Assembly (NCBI RefSeq): GCF_900115175.1
Contig: NZ_FOYV01000001.1
Coordinates: 2,294,001 to 2,358,000 of the forward strand
Direction of reading: 5' to 3'
DNA from: Marinobacter gudaonensis
GTDB lineage: Bacteria > Pseudomonadota > Gammaproteobacteria > Pseudomonadales > Oleiphilaceae
DNA length: 64,000 nt
A program made the translations under genes and the position numbers. Below the pieces are notes generated by a model, which saw only the letters and a program-made list of their open reading frames with translations, was not told the DNA's origin and made no database searches. Positions 54,610-63,251 of this stretch are shown here, piece after piece (within the stretch, counting starts at the first letter, position 1; every line of letters starts with the position of its first letter).

Positions 54610-55938
54610 TCAATCGGTCTGGAACCAGCGCCCGCTTCGGGTGTGTGACCAGCACAGCCACCCCATGCTGGCGGCCCGGGCAAGCATCAGGGCAATCAGG
54701 GCGAACCAGAGACCGTGGTTGCCCCAGTCGGTGGTGAGCCACCAGGTTGGAGCAAACACCCCCAATGCCGAGAACAACATGGTGTTCTGCATATCCCGGG
54801 TACGGGTGGCGCCGATAAACACACCGTCCAGCAGGAAGCCCCAGACGGCGGCGAACGGCAGCAGCCAGAGCCAGGGCAGGAAACGCCAGGCCGTGGTCCG
54901 GACTTCCTCGATGCCGGTCAGCAGTGATATCAGCCAGTGGCCCCCGGCCACGAACACAACGGTAAGCAGCAGTGCGCCCCAGAGCGACCAGCGCAGGGCG
55001 CTTCGGAACACCACCCGGAACCGGCGCCGGCTGCCCCGGCCAATGGCTTCGCCAATCAGTGCCTCGGCGGCATTGGCAAAGCCGTCCAGGGCATTGGAGA
55101 TCAGCAGCAGGAAGGTGATCAGGACGGCGTTGGCGGCCAGAATCACATCGCCCTGGCGGGCACCCTGGGCGGTAAAGAAGGCCAGCACCAGCAACAGGAT
55201 AATGGTGCGGACCATAATGTACCGGTTAACCCTGAGAATCTTCAGATAGTCGGCCAGGCTGCCGAACAGGGCCCGGGTCAGCCGCTGGCCTTCCGGCATG
55301 CGTTGCAGCACGATCAGGAAACCGAGACTGGCGGCGCCGTACTCGGCGATCACCGTGGCAATGGCCACGCCCCGGCTGTTCCAGCCCAGCACCGTTACGA
55401 ACAGGACATCCAGCACGATGTTGAGCCCGTTGGCGGCGATGAGCATGAGCATGGGGCCGCGGGCGTACTGGGTGCCGATCAGCCAGCCCACCAGTGTGTA
55501 CTGGCAGAGCACCGCCGGGGCGCTCCAGATGCGGATAGCCGCGTACTCGGCCGCCAGTTCCGTGACGTTTTCGCTCGGGTTCATCAGGGCAAGCCCAATC
55601 TCGATCAGCGGCCGGTGGAACAGAATCAGCAGGAGGCCGATCCCCGTGGCCAGCAGCACCGAGCGCAGCAGCAACGCCACCTGGCCAAACCGGTCCCGTT
55701 TGCCCCAGGCCTGGGCAGCCAGGCCCGTGGTACCCATCCGCATGAAACCGAAGGTCCAGTAAAGAATGCTGAACAGGTTGGCGCCCACCGCCACTGCGCC
55801 CAGGTACTCGGGACTCTCCAGGTGTCCGAGCACGGCGGTATCCACCAGTCCCAGCAGGGGGACGGTGAGGTTGGTGAGCATCAGGGGCCAGGCCAGGGCC
55901 CAGAGGCGCCGGTCGGTGGCCGGCAGGTTAAAAGTCAT
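54610..55938 (-). CDS. MATE-family (DinF-type) multidrug exporter
   Basis: A 442-residue inner-membrane protein with 12 segments in two homologous halves (each opening with a P-x-x-x-T-N type motif; LWALAWPLMLTNLTVPLLGL and a GLVDTAVLGHL motif lie at the start). MATE proteins export cationic drugs or metabolites using Na+ or H+ gradients. The DinF branch matches best because of the VDTAVLGHLESPEYLGAVA motif. It is divergent from coxB; a 207-base gap separates its end from the next leftward gene. Confidence 0.92.
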   Translation of the reverse strand: MTFNLPATDRRLWALAWPLMLTNLTVPLLGLVDTAVLGHLESPEYLGAVAVGANLFSILYWTFGFMRMGTTGLAAQAWGKRDRFGQVALLLRSVLLATGIGLLLILFHRPLIEIGLALMNPSENVTELAAEYAAIRIWSAPAVLCQYTLVGWLIGTQYARGPMLMLIAANGLNIVLDVLFVTVLGWNSRGVAIATVIAEYGAASLGFLIVLQRMPEGQRLTRALFGSLADYLKILRVNRYIMVRTIILLLVLAFFTAQGARQGDVILAANAVLITFLLLISNALDGFANAAEALIGEAIGRGSRRRFRVVFRSALRWSLWGALLLTVVFVAGGHWLISLLTGIEEVRTTAWRFLPWLWLLPFAAVWGFLLDGVFIGATRTRDMQNTMLFSALGVFAPTWWLTTDWGNHGLWFALIALMLARAASMGWLCWSHTRSGRWFQTD

Positions 55939-56140
55939 ATTCGATACAATTATTAAAAATAACTAGTTAGATTTTTTGGATTTAGCCGATTTTTTAGTCT
56001 TTTCTTGATCTGTGTCTATACTCAGTTTCGATGTATCCGTAAGCAGGCTTCCACCCTGAACGTCCGGTGTATGCGAGCGCCGGTGGTGTCGGGGGGATGA
56101 CGCAAAATCCGACAAGAATAACACTCTGTGGAGACACAGT
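55939..56140 (+). promoter_or_regulatory. coxB leader with a ribosome-site hairpin
   Basis: This gap must carry promoters for the MATE gene (leftward) and the oxidase operon (rightward). TATACT at 56017-56022 is a candidate -10 for coxB. Right before the ATG, CTGTG (56126-56130) and CACAG (56135-56139) pair around a GAGA tetraloop, placing the GGAG ribosome site partly in the stem and loop. Confidence 0.5.
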
Positions 56141-57265
56141 ATGCGCGTGCACGCTCAGCGGGCGGGTGCCCTCTTAGGCGGTCTGATGTTCCCCGCCTGG
56201 TCCATGGCGGACTGGACACTGAACATGACCCCGGGGGTGACCGGCACCAGTAACGAGATTTTCAGCCTTCACATGACCATTCTGTGGATCTGCGTCGTGA
56301 TCGGCGTCGTGGTCTTCGGGGTCATGTTCTGGTCCATTTTTGCGCACCGGAAATCCCAGGGCGCGAAACCGGCCAACTTCCATGAGAACACGCTGGTGGA
56401 AGTCCTCTGGACCATCATACCCTTCGCCATCCTGGTTGTGATGGCCATTCCCGCCACCGCCACCCTGGTCGACATGTACGATACGACCGAATCGGACGTG
56501 GACATCAAGGTCACCGGTTATCAGTGGAAATGGCAGTACGAGTATATCAACGAGGACTTCGGTTACTTCTCCAACCTGGCCACGCCCCGTGCCCAGATCG
56601 AGAACCGTCAGGCCAAGGGGGATAACTATCTGCTCGAGGTGGACAATCCCCTGGTTATCCCCGTGGGCAAGAAGGTCCGCTTCCTGCTGACGGCAAACGA
56701 CGTGATCCATTCCTGGTGGGTGCCGGATTTCGGCGTGAAGAAAGACGCCATTCCGGGCTTTATCAATGAAACCTGGACGCGGGTCGACAAACCCGGCATC
56801 TATCGTGGCCAGTGTACCGAGCTTTGTGGCAAGGACCACGGCTTCATGCCGGTTGTGGTGGAAGCAGTGCCTGAAGAGGAATACAACGCCTGGGTGGCGG
56901 AAAAGAAGGAAGCCGCCGAGCGTGAGCGCCAGCTGACCCAGAAAGACTGGACCATGGCCGAGTTGATGGAGCGTGGCGAGAAAGCCTACCAGACGGCCTG
57001 TGCGGCCTGTCACCAGGCTGACGGCAGCGGTGCCCCGCCCGCATTCCCGGCGCTCAAGGGCAGCTCGATCGCCACCGAGGATATGGCCGCGCACATCGAC
57101 ATTGTTGTCAACGGCAAGGCGGGCACGGCCATGCAGGCCTTCGGTAACCAGCTTAGCGAAGTGGACCTGGCCGCGGTGATTACCTACGAGCGGAACGCCT
57201 GGGGTAACAACACCGGTGAAATGGTCACGCCGAAAGAAATCTTTGATTACAAGAACCAGCAGTAA
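56141..57265 (+). CDS. coxB: Cytochrome c oxidase subunit II with fused cytochrome c domain
   Basis: A 374-residue membrane-anchored electron entry subunit. A signal sequence (1-24) and two membrane helices (about 45-70, 90-112) precede the periplasmic CuA cupredoxin domain: VIHSWWVPDFGVKKDA and GQCTELCGKDHGFM supply its His, Cys, Glu and Met ligands. Residues 275-365 add a class I cytochrome c domain with the haem motif CAACH (C287, C290, H291) and an axial Met candidate in MQAFG. Such fused subunits occur in caa3-type and Pseudomonas aa3 enzymes. First gene of the cox operon. Confidence 0.97.
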   Translation: MRVHAQRAGALLGGLMFPAWSMADWTLNMTPGVTGTSNEIFSLHMTILWICVVIGVVVFGVMFWSIFAHRKSQGAKPANFHENTLVEVLWTIIPFAILVVMAIPATATLVDMYDTTESDVDIKVTGYQWKWQYEYINEDFGYFSNLATPRAQIENRQAKGDNYLLEVDNPLVIPVGKKVRFLLTANDVIHSWWVPDFGVKKDAIPGFINETWTRVDKPGIYRGQCTELCGKDHGFMPVVVEAVPEEEYNAWVAEKKEAAERERQLTQKDWTMAELMERGEKAYQTACAACHQADGSGAPPAFPALKGSSIATEDMAAHIDIVVNGKAGTAMQAFGNQLSEVDLAAVITYERNAWGNNTGEMVTPKEIFDYKNQQ

Positions 57266-57322
57266 TCGACGCCAGATAACAGATATCACCAGCCACAAGA
57301 AATGGCGGTAACGGGGGTTTTC

Positions 57323-58906
57323 ATGAGTGCGGTTGCAGATACCCACGCCCAGGATCATCATCACGGCCCGGCCAAAGGCTTCAGCCGCTGGCTGCTGACC
57401 ACCAACCACAAAGATATCGGGACAATGTACCTGATATTCAGTTTCGCCATGTTCCTGCTCGGGGGAACCATGGCCATGGTCATCCGGGCAGAACTGTTCC
57501 AGCCCGGGCTGCAGATTGTGCAGCCGGAATTCTTCAACCAGATGACCACCATGCACGGTTTGATCATGGTGTTTGGTGCGGTCATGCCGGCCTTCGTAGG
57601 GCTGGCCAACTGGATGCTGCCACTGATGATCGGTGCGCCGGACATGGCCCTGCCCCGGATGAACAACTGGAGCTTCTGGCTGCTGCCCTGCGCTTTCCTG
57701 ATTCTGGTATCCACCCTGTTCATGGAAGGCGGCGCGCCCAACTTCGGCTGGACCTTCTATGCGCCGCTGTCGACCACCTACGGGCCGCCGAGCACGACGT
57801 TCTTCATCTTCGCGGTGCACATCATGGGGATCTCGTCGATCATGGGCGCCATCAACGTGATCGCCACCATCCTGAACCTGCGGGCGCCGGGCATGACCCT
57901 GATGAAAATGCCGCTGTTCGTCTGGACCTGGCTGATCACTGCGTTCCTGCTCATTGCGGTGATGCCGGTACTGGCCGGTGTGGTCACCATGATGCTGATG
58001 GACATCAACTTCGGTACCAGTTTCTTTGACGCCTCCGGCGGCGGTGATCCGGTGCTGTTCCAGCACGTGTTCTGGTTCTTCGGGCATCCCGAGGTGTACA
58101 TCATGATCCTGCCTGCATTCGGGGCGGTGTCTCATATCATCCCGGCGTTCTCCCGCAAGCCGCTGTTTGGCTATGCCTCCATGGTGTACGCGGTGGGCGC
58201 CATCGCCCTGCTGTCGTTCGTGGTCTGGGCACACCACATGTTCACCGTCGGCATTCCCATCGTGGGTCAGCTGTTCTTCATGTACGCCACCATGCTGATT
58301 GCCGTGCCCACCGGGGTGAAGGTATTCAACTGGGTGGCCACCATGTTCCGGGGCTCCCTGAGTTTCGAGGCGCCCATGTTGTTCGCGGTGGCGTTTGTCA
58401 TCCTGTTCACCATTGGCGGTTTCTCGGGCCTGATGCTGGCCATTGCCCCGGCAGACTTCCAGTACCACGACACCTACTTCGTGGTGGCCCATTTCCACTA
58501 CGTGCTGGTGCCGGGCGCGATCTTCGGGATCTTTGCCTCCGCCTACTTCTGGCTGCCCAAGTGGACCGGGCACATGTACGACGAGACCCTGGCCAAGACC
58601 CACTTCTGGCTGTCGTTCATCGGCATGAACCTGGCGTTCTTCCCGATGCACTTCCTGGGCCTGGCGGGTATGCCACGTCGGATTCCGGATTACGCGCTTC
58701 AGTTTGCCGACTTCAACATGGTGTCGAGCATTGGTGCCTTCATGTTCGGCGCCACCCAGCTGCTGTTCCTGCTGATCGTGGTCAAGTGCATCCGGGGTGG
58801 CAAGAAAGCACCCGCCAAGCCCTGGGACGGCGCGGAAGGTCTGGAGTGGACGGTGCCGTCACCGGCTCCATACCACACCTTTGCCACGCCCCCGGAAGTG
58901 AAGTAA
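57323..58906 (+). CDS. coxA: Cytochrome c oxidase subunit I (aa3 type)
   Basis: A 527-residue catalytic subunit with 12 membrane helices that holds haem a and the haem a3-CuB centre. The start ATG at 57323 is preferred because the protein then begins MSAVADTHAQDHHHG as in relatives; an ATG 7 codons earlier is possible. Haem a ligand His lies in TTMHGLIM, the HPEVY motif gives the cross-linked His-Tyr, WAHHMF gives two CuB histidines and VVAHFHYVLVPG binds both haems. Residues of the D and K proton channels are present. Lies 57 bases after coxB. Confidence 0.97.
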   Translation: MSAVADTHAQDHHHGPAKGFSRWLLTTNHKDIGTMYLIFSFAMFLLGGTMAMVIRAELFQPGLQIVQPEFFNQMTTMHGLIMVFGAVMPAFVGLANWMLPLMIGAPDMALPRMNNWSFWLLPCAFLILVSTLFMEGGAPNFGWTFYAPLSTTYGPPSTTFFIFAVHIMGISSIMGAINVIATILNLRAPGMTLMKMPLFVWTWLITAFLLIAVMPVLAGVVTMMLMDINFGTSFFDASGGGDPVLFQHVFWFFGHPEVYIMILPAFGAVSHIIPAFSRKPLFGYASMVYAVGAIALLSFVVWAHHMFTVGIPIVGQLFFMYATMLIAVPTGVKVFNWVATMFRGSLSFEAPMLFAVAFVILFTIGGFSGLMLAIAPADFQYHDTYFVVAHFHYVLVPGAIFGIFASAYFWLPKWTGHMYDETLAKTHFWLSFIGMNLAFFPMHFLGLAGMPRRIPDYALQFADFNMVSSIGAFMFGATQLLFLLIVVKCIRGGKKAPAKPWDGAEGLEWTVPSPAPYHTFATPPEVK

Positions 58907-58921
58907 GCAGAGGGCCGCGCC

Positions 58922-59515
58922 ATGGCAGACCGGCAAGTACAGTCTGGCCGCAGCAACACCCGGGTGGTGGGCTGGTGTCTGGCGGGAGTCGTTGGCATGT
59001 TTGCCTTCGGATTTGCCATGGTGCCACTGTATGACGTGTTCTGCGAGATCACAGGCATCAACGGCAAGACCGCCGGGCGTTACGAGGTGACGGAGGTGGC
59101 CGAGGCTGACCAGAGCCGCACGGTGACGGTGCAGTTTCTCGCCTCCAACGGCCCTGGCATGAGCTGGACTTTCCGGCCGGTGGTTCGTTCTGTGGAGGTG
59201 CACCCGGGCGAACCCACCACGGTGAACTTCTATGCCGAGAATCCGACCACCGAGGCCATGGTCGGTCAGGCGGTTCCGAGCCTGTCGCCTTCCGAAGGCA
59301 CGCTGTACTTTCACAAGACCGAGTGTTTCTGCTTCAACCAGCAGCCTCTGGGCGCCGGAGAGAGCACCGAAATGCCGCTGATCTTCATTGTCGACAAGGA
59401 CCTGCCGGCTCACATTACCAAGCTCACGCTGTCGTACACGCTGTACGACCAGGGCAAGCAGCCGGCGGTAACAACGAATTCCCGGAAAGCCACAACAACA
59501 ACCGATAACGGATAA
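58922..59515 (+). CDS. ctaG: Cytochrome c oxidase assembly protein (Cox11 type)
   Basis: A 197-residue copper chaperone that delivers Cu to the CuB site of subunit I. One N-terminal membrane helix (about 20-38) is followed by the periplasmic immunoglobulin-like domain with the copper-binding KTECFCFNQQPL motif near residue 137. It starts 15 bases after coxA. Length matches the family. Confidence 0.97.
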   Translation: MADRQVQSGRSNTRVVGWCLAGVVGMFAFGFAMVPLYDVFCEITGINGKTAGRYEVTEVAEADQSRTVTVQFLASNGPGMSWTFRPVVRSVEVHPGEPTTVNFYAENPTTEAMVGQAVPSLSPSEGTLYFHKTECFCFNQQPLGAGESTEMPLIFIVDKDLPAHITKLTLSYTLYDQGKQPAVTTNSRKATTTTDNG

Positions 59516-59531
59516 GCCATTGGAGACTGTC

Positions 59532-60419
59532 ATGGCGGAAAACCAGACCTATTACGTTCCGGAACAGAGTAAATGGCCCATCATTGCCACCGTTGGCCTG
59601 GGCGTCACCCTCTACGGGGTGGCTGCGATCATGGTCAACGGCAAGCAGGGGGAGAGTACCACCGGCGCCTGGATCATGTTCTTCATTGGTGCGCTGATCA
59701 TGGCGTACATGCTGTTTGGCTGGTTCGGGAACGTCATTGAGGAAAGTCGCAAGGGATTGTACAGCCCGCAGATGGATCGCTCCTTCCGCTGGGGCATGAG
59801 CTGGTTCATTTTCTCCGAGGTCATGTTCTTCGCGGCCTTCTTTGGCGCCCTGTTCTACGTGCGGGTGTTTGCGGTGCCCTGGCTGGGCGGCGAGGGTGAT
59901 CGGGGAACCTCCAACATGCTCTGGGAGGGCTTCCAGTCCTCGTGGCCGTTGGTCAACAACCCCAATCCCGAGCTTTATCCCGGACCCAAGGAAGTTATCG
60001 GACCCTGGGGGCTGCCGCTGATCAACACCATCCTGCTGGTGACCTCGTCGTTCACCGTGACAGTCGCCCACCATGCCCTGAAGGCCGGCAACCGGGCGAA
60101 AACCAAGTTGTGGCTGACACTGACCATCGCGCTGGCTCTGGTGTTTGTCTTTGTGCAGGGCTACGAGTACATGCACGCCTATCAGGATCTCGATCTGACG
60201 CTGCAGTCCGGGATTTACGGCAGCACCTTCTTCATGCTGACCGGGTTCCACGGTGCCCACGTGATCCTGGGTTCGCTGATGCTGTTCATTATGCTGATGC
60301 GGCTGAACAAGGGTCACTTCACCGCCGATAACCACTTCGGATTCGAGGCGGCGGCCTGGTACTGGCACTTTGTGGACGTGGTCTGGCTTGGCCTGTTCGT
60401 GTTCGTCTACATTCTTTGA
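59532..60419 (+). CDS. coxC: Cytochrome c oxidase subunit III
   Basis: A 295-residue protein with seven membrane helices. The ATG at 59532 is chosen because GGAG sits 6-7 bases before it. Family features are FRWGMSWFIFSEVMFFAAFFGAL-type residues near 88-110, HHALKAGNR near residue 180 and the C-terminal FEAAAWYWHFVDVVWLGLF. It stabilises the catalytic subunit and probably helps proton uptake. Its stop is 10 bases from the convergent DUF2909 gene. Confidence 0.97.
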   Translation: MAENQTYYVPEQSKWPIIATVGLGVTLYGVAAIMVNGKQGESTTGAWIMFFIGALIMAYMLFGWFGNVIEESRKGLYSPQMDRSFRWGMSWFIFSEVMFFAAFFGALFYVRVFAVPWLGGEGDRGTSNMLWEGFQSSWPLVNNPNPELYPGPKEVIGPWGLPLINTILLVTSSFTVTVAHHALKAGNRAKTKLWLTLTIALALVFVFVQGYEYMHAYQDLDLTLQSGIYGSTFFMLTGFHGAHVILGSLMLFIMLMRLNKGHFTADNHFGFEAAAWYWHFVDVVWLGLFVFVYIL

Positions 60420-60429
60420 GCGAGGGTGA

Positions 60430-60633
60430 TCAGGGTGTCGGATTGAGCGTCAGGGCACCCTGCCATAACGCAATCAGAATCACTGCCAGGAGAACTATGC
60501 TGAGGGTGACCCTTAACGCCAGGGAATTGAGAACCCGGTTGGTTTTACCGCCATCCCTGATCAGAAAGAACAGACCACTGAAAAGGCTCACCAGAACGGC
60601 CAGCAGCAGAATTACGATTACGGCCTTAAGCAT
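60430..60633 (-). CDS. DUF2909 twin-membrane-helix protein
   Basis: A 67-residue protein with two hydrophobic helices (about 2-22 and 38-58) linked by a basic loop RDGGKTNR. This small antisense-oriented gene between coxC and surf1 is also present in Pseudomonas (PA0109 position), and the family is called DUF2909 or twin transmembrane protein. A role in oxidase assembly is inferred from this conserved location only. I took the ATG at 60631-60633; upstream in-frame codons are unlikely to be used. Confidence 0.85.
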   Translation of the reverse strand: MLKAVIVILLLAVLVSLFSGLFFLIRDGGKTNRVLNSLALRVTLSIVLLAVILIALWQGALTLNPTP

Positions 60634-60710
60634 GGGACTTCCTGTTGTTGGTTTTGCGAATGTACGATCCGGTAACGGCTGCGGACTCGCTGAGGTCACT
60701 ATAGCAGAGC

Positions 60711-61445
60711 ATGGGTGATTCGCAGCGCACTGCCCGCCGGTGGCATCTCGATTGGCGGTTGCTTGTCTTCAGCGGCGTGTTCCTGCCAGTGCTCCTGAGT
60801 CTTGGTGTTTGGCAGCTGAATCGGGCGGAAGAGAAGCAGACCCTGCTGGACCGTTGGCAGCAGGAGGCCGAAACGTTGCCCTGGCCGCAGATGGCTGAAC
60901 AGGGTTTGACCCCCGGCCGCCCGGTGACACTGACGGGGCGATACGGTGACCGAACCTGGTTGCTGGATAACCGTACCCGGGATGGCGTGCCGGGCTACGA
61001 GGTACTTACCGGGTTTTATCCGCTGGAGGGCCCGCCGGTGATCGTCAACCGGGGCTGGGTCCCGGCGCCCCGTACCCGGGACCGGCTGCCAGAGGTGGAC
61101 GCGCCGGACGGCGTCTACAGTTTGCAGGGGCGCGTTGGTGAGTACCCGGTGCCCCCAGTGCTGGCTGAGCCGGCCGAGCCGGTCGACCGATGGCCAAGAC
61201 GAGTCCAGAGTCTCCCGGAGGCAACCGCACGAGCGGAAATTCCGGGCCTGCCGGGCGGCATTCTGCGCCTGTCAGGGCAGCGTCAGCCGGGCGCCTTCCG
61301 GGCAGACTGGGAGCCGGACATGATGGGGCCGCAAACCCATTACGGCTATGCCACCCAATGGTTTGCGCTGGCCGTGGCTCTGACTATATTGACAGTAGTG
61401 GCGAGTTACCGAAGAAGCGAGTTACCGAAAGACAGGAGCCAATAA
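60711..61445 (+). CDS. SURF1-family oxidase assembly protein
   Basis: A 244-residue membrane protein involved in inserting haem a into subunit I. Two membrane helices, near residues 14-33 and at the C-terminus (TQWFALAVALTILTVVASY), flank the periplasmic domain. Signatures include LSLGVWQLNRAEEKQTLLD, LDNRTRDGVPGYEVLTGF and VNRGWVPAPRTRD. The stop overlaps the next start (TAATG). Confidence 0.94.
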   Translation: MGDSQRTARRWHLDWRLLVFSGVFLPVLLSLGVWQLNRAEEKQTLLDRWQQEAETLPWPQMAEQGLTPGRPVTLTGRYGDRTWLLDNRTRDGVPGYEVLTGFYPLEGPPVIVNRGWVPAPRTRDRLPEVDAPDGVYSLQGRVGEYPVPPVLAEPAEPVDRWPRRVQSLPEATARAEIPGLPGGILRLSGQRQPGAFRADWEPDMMGPQTHYGYATQWFALAVALTILTVVASYRRSELPKDRSQ

Positions 61446-62095
61446 TGACAATGACAATGGCTGACCGGATGTCCAACGAGGAACACAGCGAAGGCCCTAC
61501 CCCGGAACAGGTGCGGCGTGGCCGCCGGACGGCGTTTCTGCTGTTCGCACTGGGCTTCGGCCCGATGATCGTGGCCACCATCATGTTTTACACCGGCTGG
61601 CTGAACCCTGCGGGCCACACCAACAATGGCGAGCTGATTCAGCCCCCGGTACCCGTTGCCCAACTGAATCTTGAAACCACCACCGGCGAGCCGCTGGCCG
61701 AACGCTTCGGCCCGGAGCATCCGGATGCCCAGTGGTTGATGCTGGTATCCGCCGGCGCCTGCGGCAGCAGCTGTGAAGAACTGCTCTACCTTGCCCGCCA
61801 GGTCAACATCGCCCTTGGCAAGAACGCCAATCGCGTCGGCCGCGCGGCGACGCTGGGCAGCATTCCCGCGGATCTGCAGGCCCGTTGGCCAGACGAATAC
61901 AGCTCCATGGAACGCCTGGTGCCGGCCTCGGGCAGTGCACCCGCCTGGCCAGAGGGTATCAATCCTGCAGAGACGCCCCGGATTCTGCTGGTGGACCCCT
62001 TCGGTAACGTGATGATGCATTACGGGCCGGAGCATACGGGCAAGGAGATGCTTGAAGATCTCAAGCACCTGCTCAAACTGTCTCAGATCGGGTAA
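61445..62095 (+). CDS. Membrane-anchored thiol protein of the oxidase cluster (Sco-like)
   Basis: A 216-residue protein with one N-terminal helix (about 28-50) and a periplasmic thioredoxin-like domain. C106 and C110 in GACGSSCEE form a CxxxC pair as in Sco copper chaperones. RILLVDPFGNVMMHYGP matches the strand preceding the conserved histidine region of Sco proteins, although the Sco third-ligand His is not clear. It sits where PA0111 lies in Pseudomonas. It likely acts as a copper or disulphide handler for CuA; start may be at either of two downstream ATGs. Confidence 0.8.
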   Translation: MTMTMADRMSNEEHSEGPTPEQVRRGRRTAFLLFALGFGPMIVATIMFYTGWLNPAGHTNNGELIQPPVPVAQLNLETTTGEPLAERFGPEHPDAQWLMLVSAGACGSSCEELLYLARQVNIALGKNANRVGRAATLGSIPADLQARWPDEYSSMERLVPASGSAPAWPEGINPAETPRILLVDPFGNVMMHYGPEHTGKEMLEDLKHLLKLSQIG

Positions 62096-62108
62096 TCGTT
62101 GGCGCGGA

Positions 62109-63251
62109 GTGTCAGTCTTGAATCAACCCTTGTTTGCTTCATCCGGCCGAGCTGCCCCGTCCCCGGCTCAGCCTGACGCGGCCAGGATCATGGCCAGATG
62201 GGCGACGTTGGCAGTGCTGCTGGCGGTCGTCGTCATCATGCTCGGTGCCTGGACCCGGCTGGTGCACGCCGGCCTCGGTTGCCCGGACTGGCCCGGCTGC
62301 TACGGTTTCCTGACCGTGCCCCAGAGTGACACCCATATCGCCATCGCCAACGCCCGCTTCCCGGACACCCCGGTGGACGTTGAGAAGGGCTGGCCGGAAA
62401 TGATCCATCGTTACGCCGCCGGCACACTAGGCCTGGTGGTGTTCGGACTGGCGGCCTACGCCGTGCGACACCGGCGTGAAGGCGTACCGGTGAAACTGCC
62501 GCTGTTCATTGCCGGTTTCATTGTCCTGCAAGGGGCCTTTGGCATGTGGACGGTCACTCTGAAACTCTGGCCCCAGGTCGTAGCCATGCACCTGCTTGGT
62601 GGCTTCACCACCCTCAGCCTGCTGACCCTGCTCACCCTGCGTTTACGCCGCCGGGCCCGGGCCGGCACCGGTGCCGAACCGCCGGCTGCCACGCCACTCA
62701 CTGGCTTTCGGCCATGGCTCTATGGTGGTCTGCTGCTGGTGATCCTGCAGATTGCGCTCGGCGCCTGGACGGCAGCCAACTATGCCGCCGTCGCCTGCAC
62801 CGACCTGCCCACCTGCCAGGGCCAATGGTGGCCGGAGGGCATGGATTTCCGCCATGGTTTTGATGTCACCCAGCACGTGGGCCCGAACTATCTGGGTGGC
62901 CAGCTGACGGCGGATGGCCGGGTGGCGATTCACGTAACCCACCGGATAGGCGCCATGGTGGTGCTGGTGTACTGGGCCACGTTGCTGGCACTGATGTGGC
63001 GCCGGCGCGGTGATTCCGGTCTCGGTTCGGCCATCGGCCTGGTGGCGGTGGTCCTCGTTGCCCAGATCGTGCTTGGCCTGGCCAACGTGATCTTCCATAT
63101 TCCCCTGTCCATCGCGGTTGCCCACAACGCGATGGGAGCGGGGCTGCTTCTGGCCATCATTCATCTTGTCTGGCGCCACCAGCTGCTGCCCCACACCAGG
63201 AATGCCACTGCACCAAATACCACAACTATGAACCAGGAGGTCCCGGCATGA
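62109..63251 (+). CDS. ctaA: Haem A synthase (CtaA/Cox15)
   Basis: A 380-residue protein with eight membrane helices that oxidises the C8 methyl of haem O to a formyl group. It carries the family motif [21 protein letters not shown] near residue 50, and conserved histidines in [28 protein letters not shown] and [10 protein letters not shown]. The start may be GTG at 62109 or TTG at 62118; the latter has GGAG eight bases upstream. The last codons overlap ctaB (ATGA). Confidence 0.95.
   Translation: MSVLNQPLFASSGRAAPSPAQPDAARIMARWATLAVLLAVVVIMLGAWTRLVHAGLGCPDWPGCYGFLTVPQSDTHIAIANARFPDTPVDVEKGWPEMIHRYAAGTLGLVVFGLAAYAVRHRREGVPVKLPLFIAGFIVLQGAFGMWTVTLKLWPQVVAMHLLGGFTTLSLLTLLTLRLRRRARAGTGAEPPAATPLTGFRPWLYGGLLLVILQIALGAWTAANYAAVACTDLPTCQGQWWPEGMDFRHGFDVTQHVGPNYLGGQLTADGRVAIHVTHRIGAMVVLVYWATLLALMWRRRGDSGLGSAIGLVAVVLVAQIVLGLANVIFHIPLSIAVAHNAMGAGLLLAIIHLVWRHQLLPHTRNATAPNTTTMNQEVPA

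Noticed and set aside
56174..58651. An 825-codon open frame on the reverse strand across coxB and coxA
   Set aside because: It mirrors codon positions of two certain genes, is full of His/Gly/Gln from reverse-read codons, and has no recognisable domain; a GC-bias artefact.
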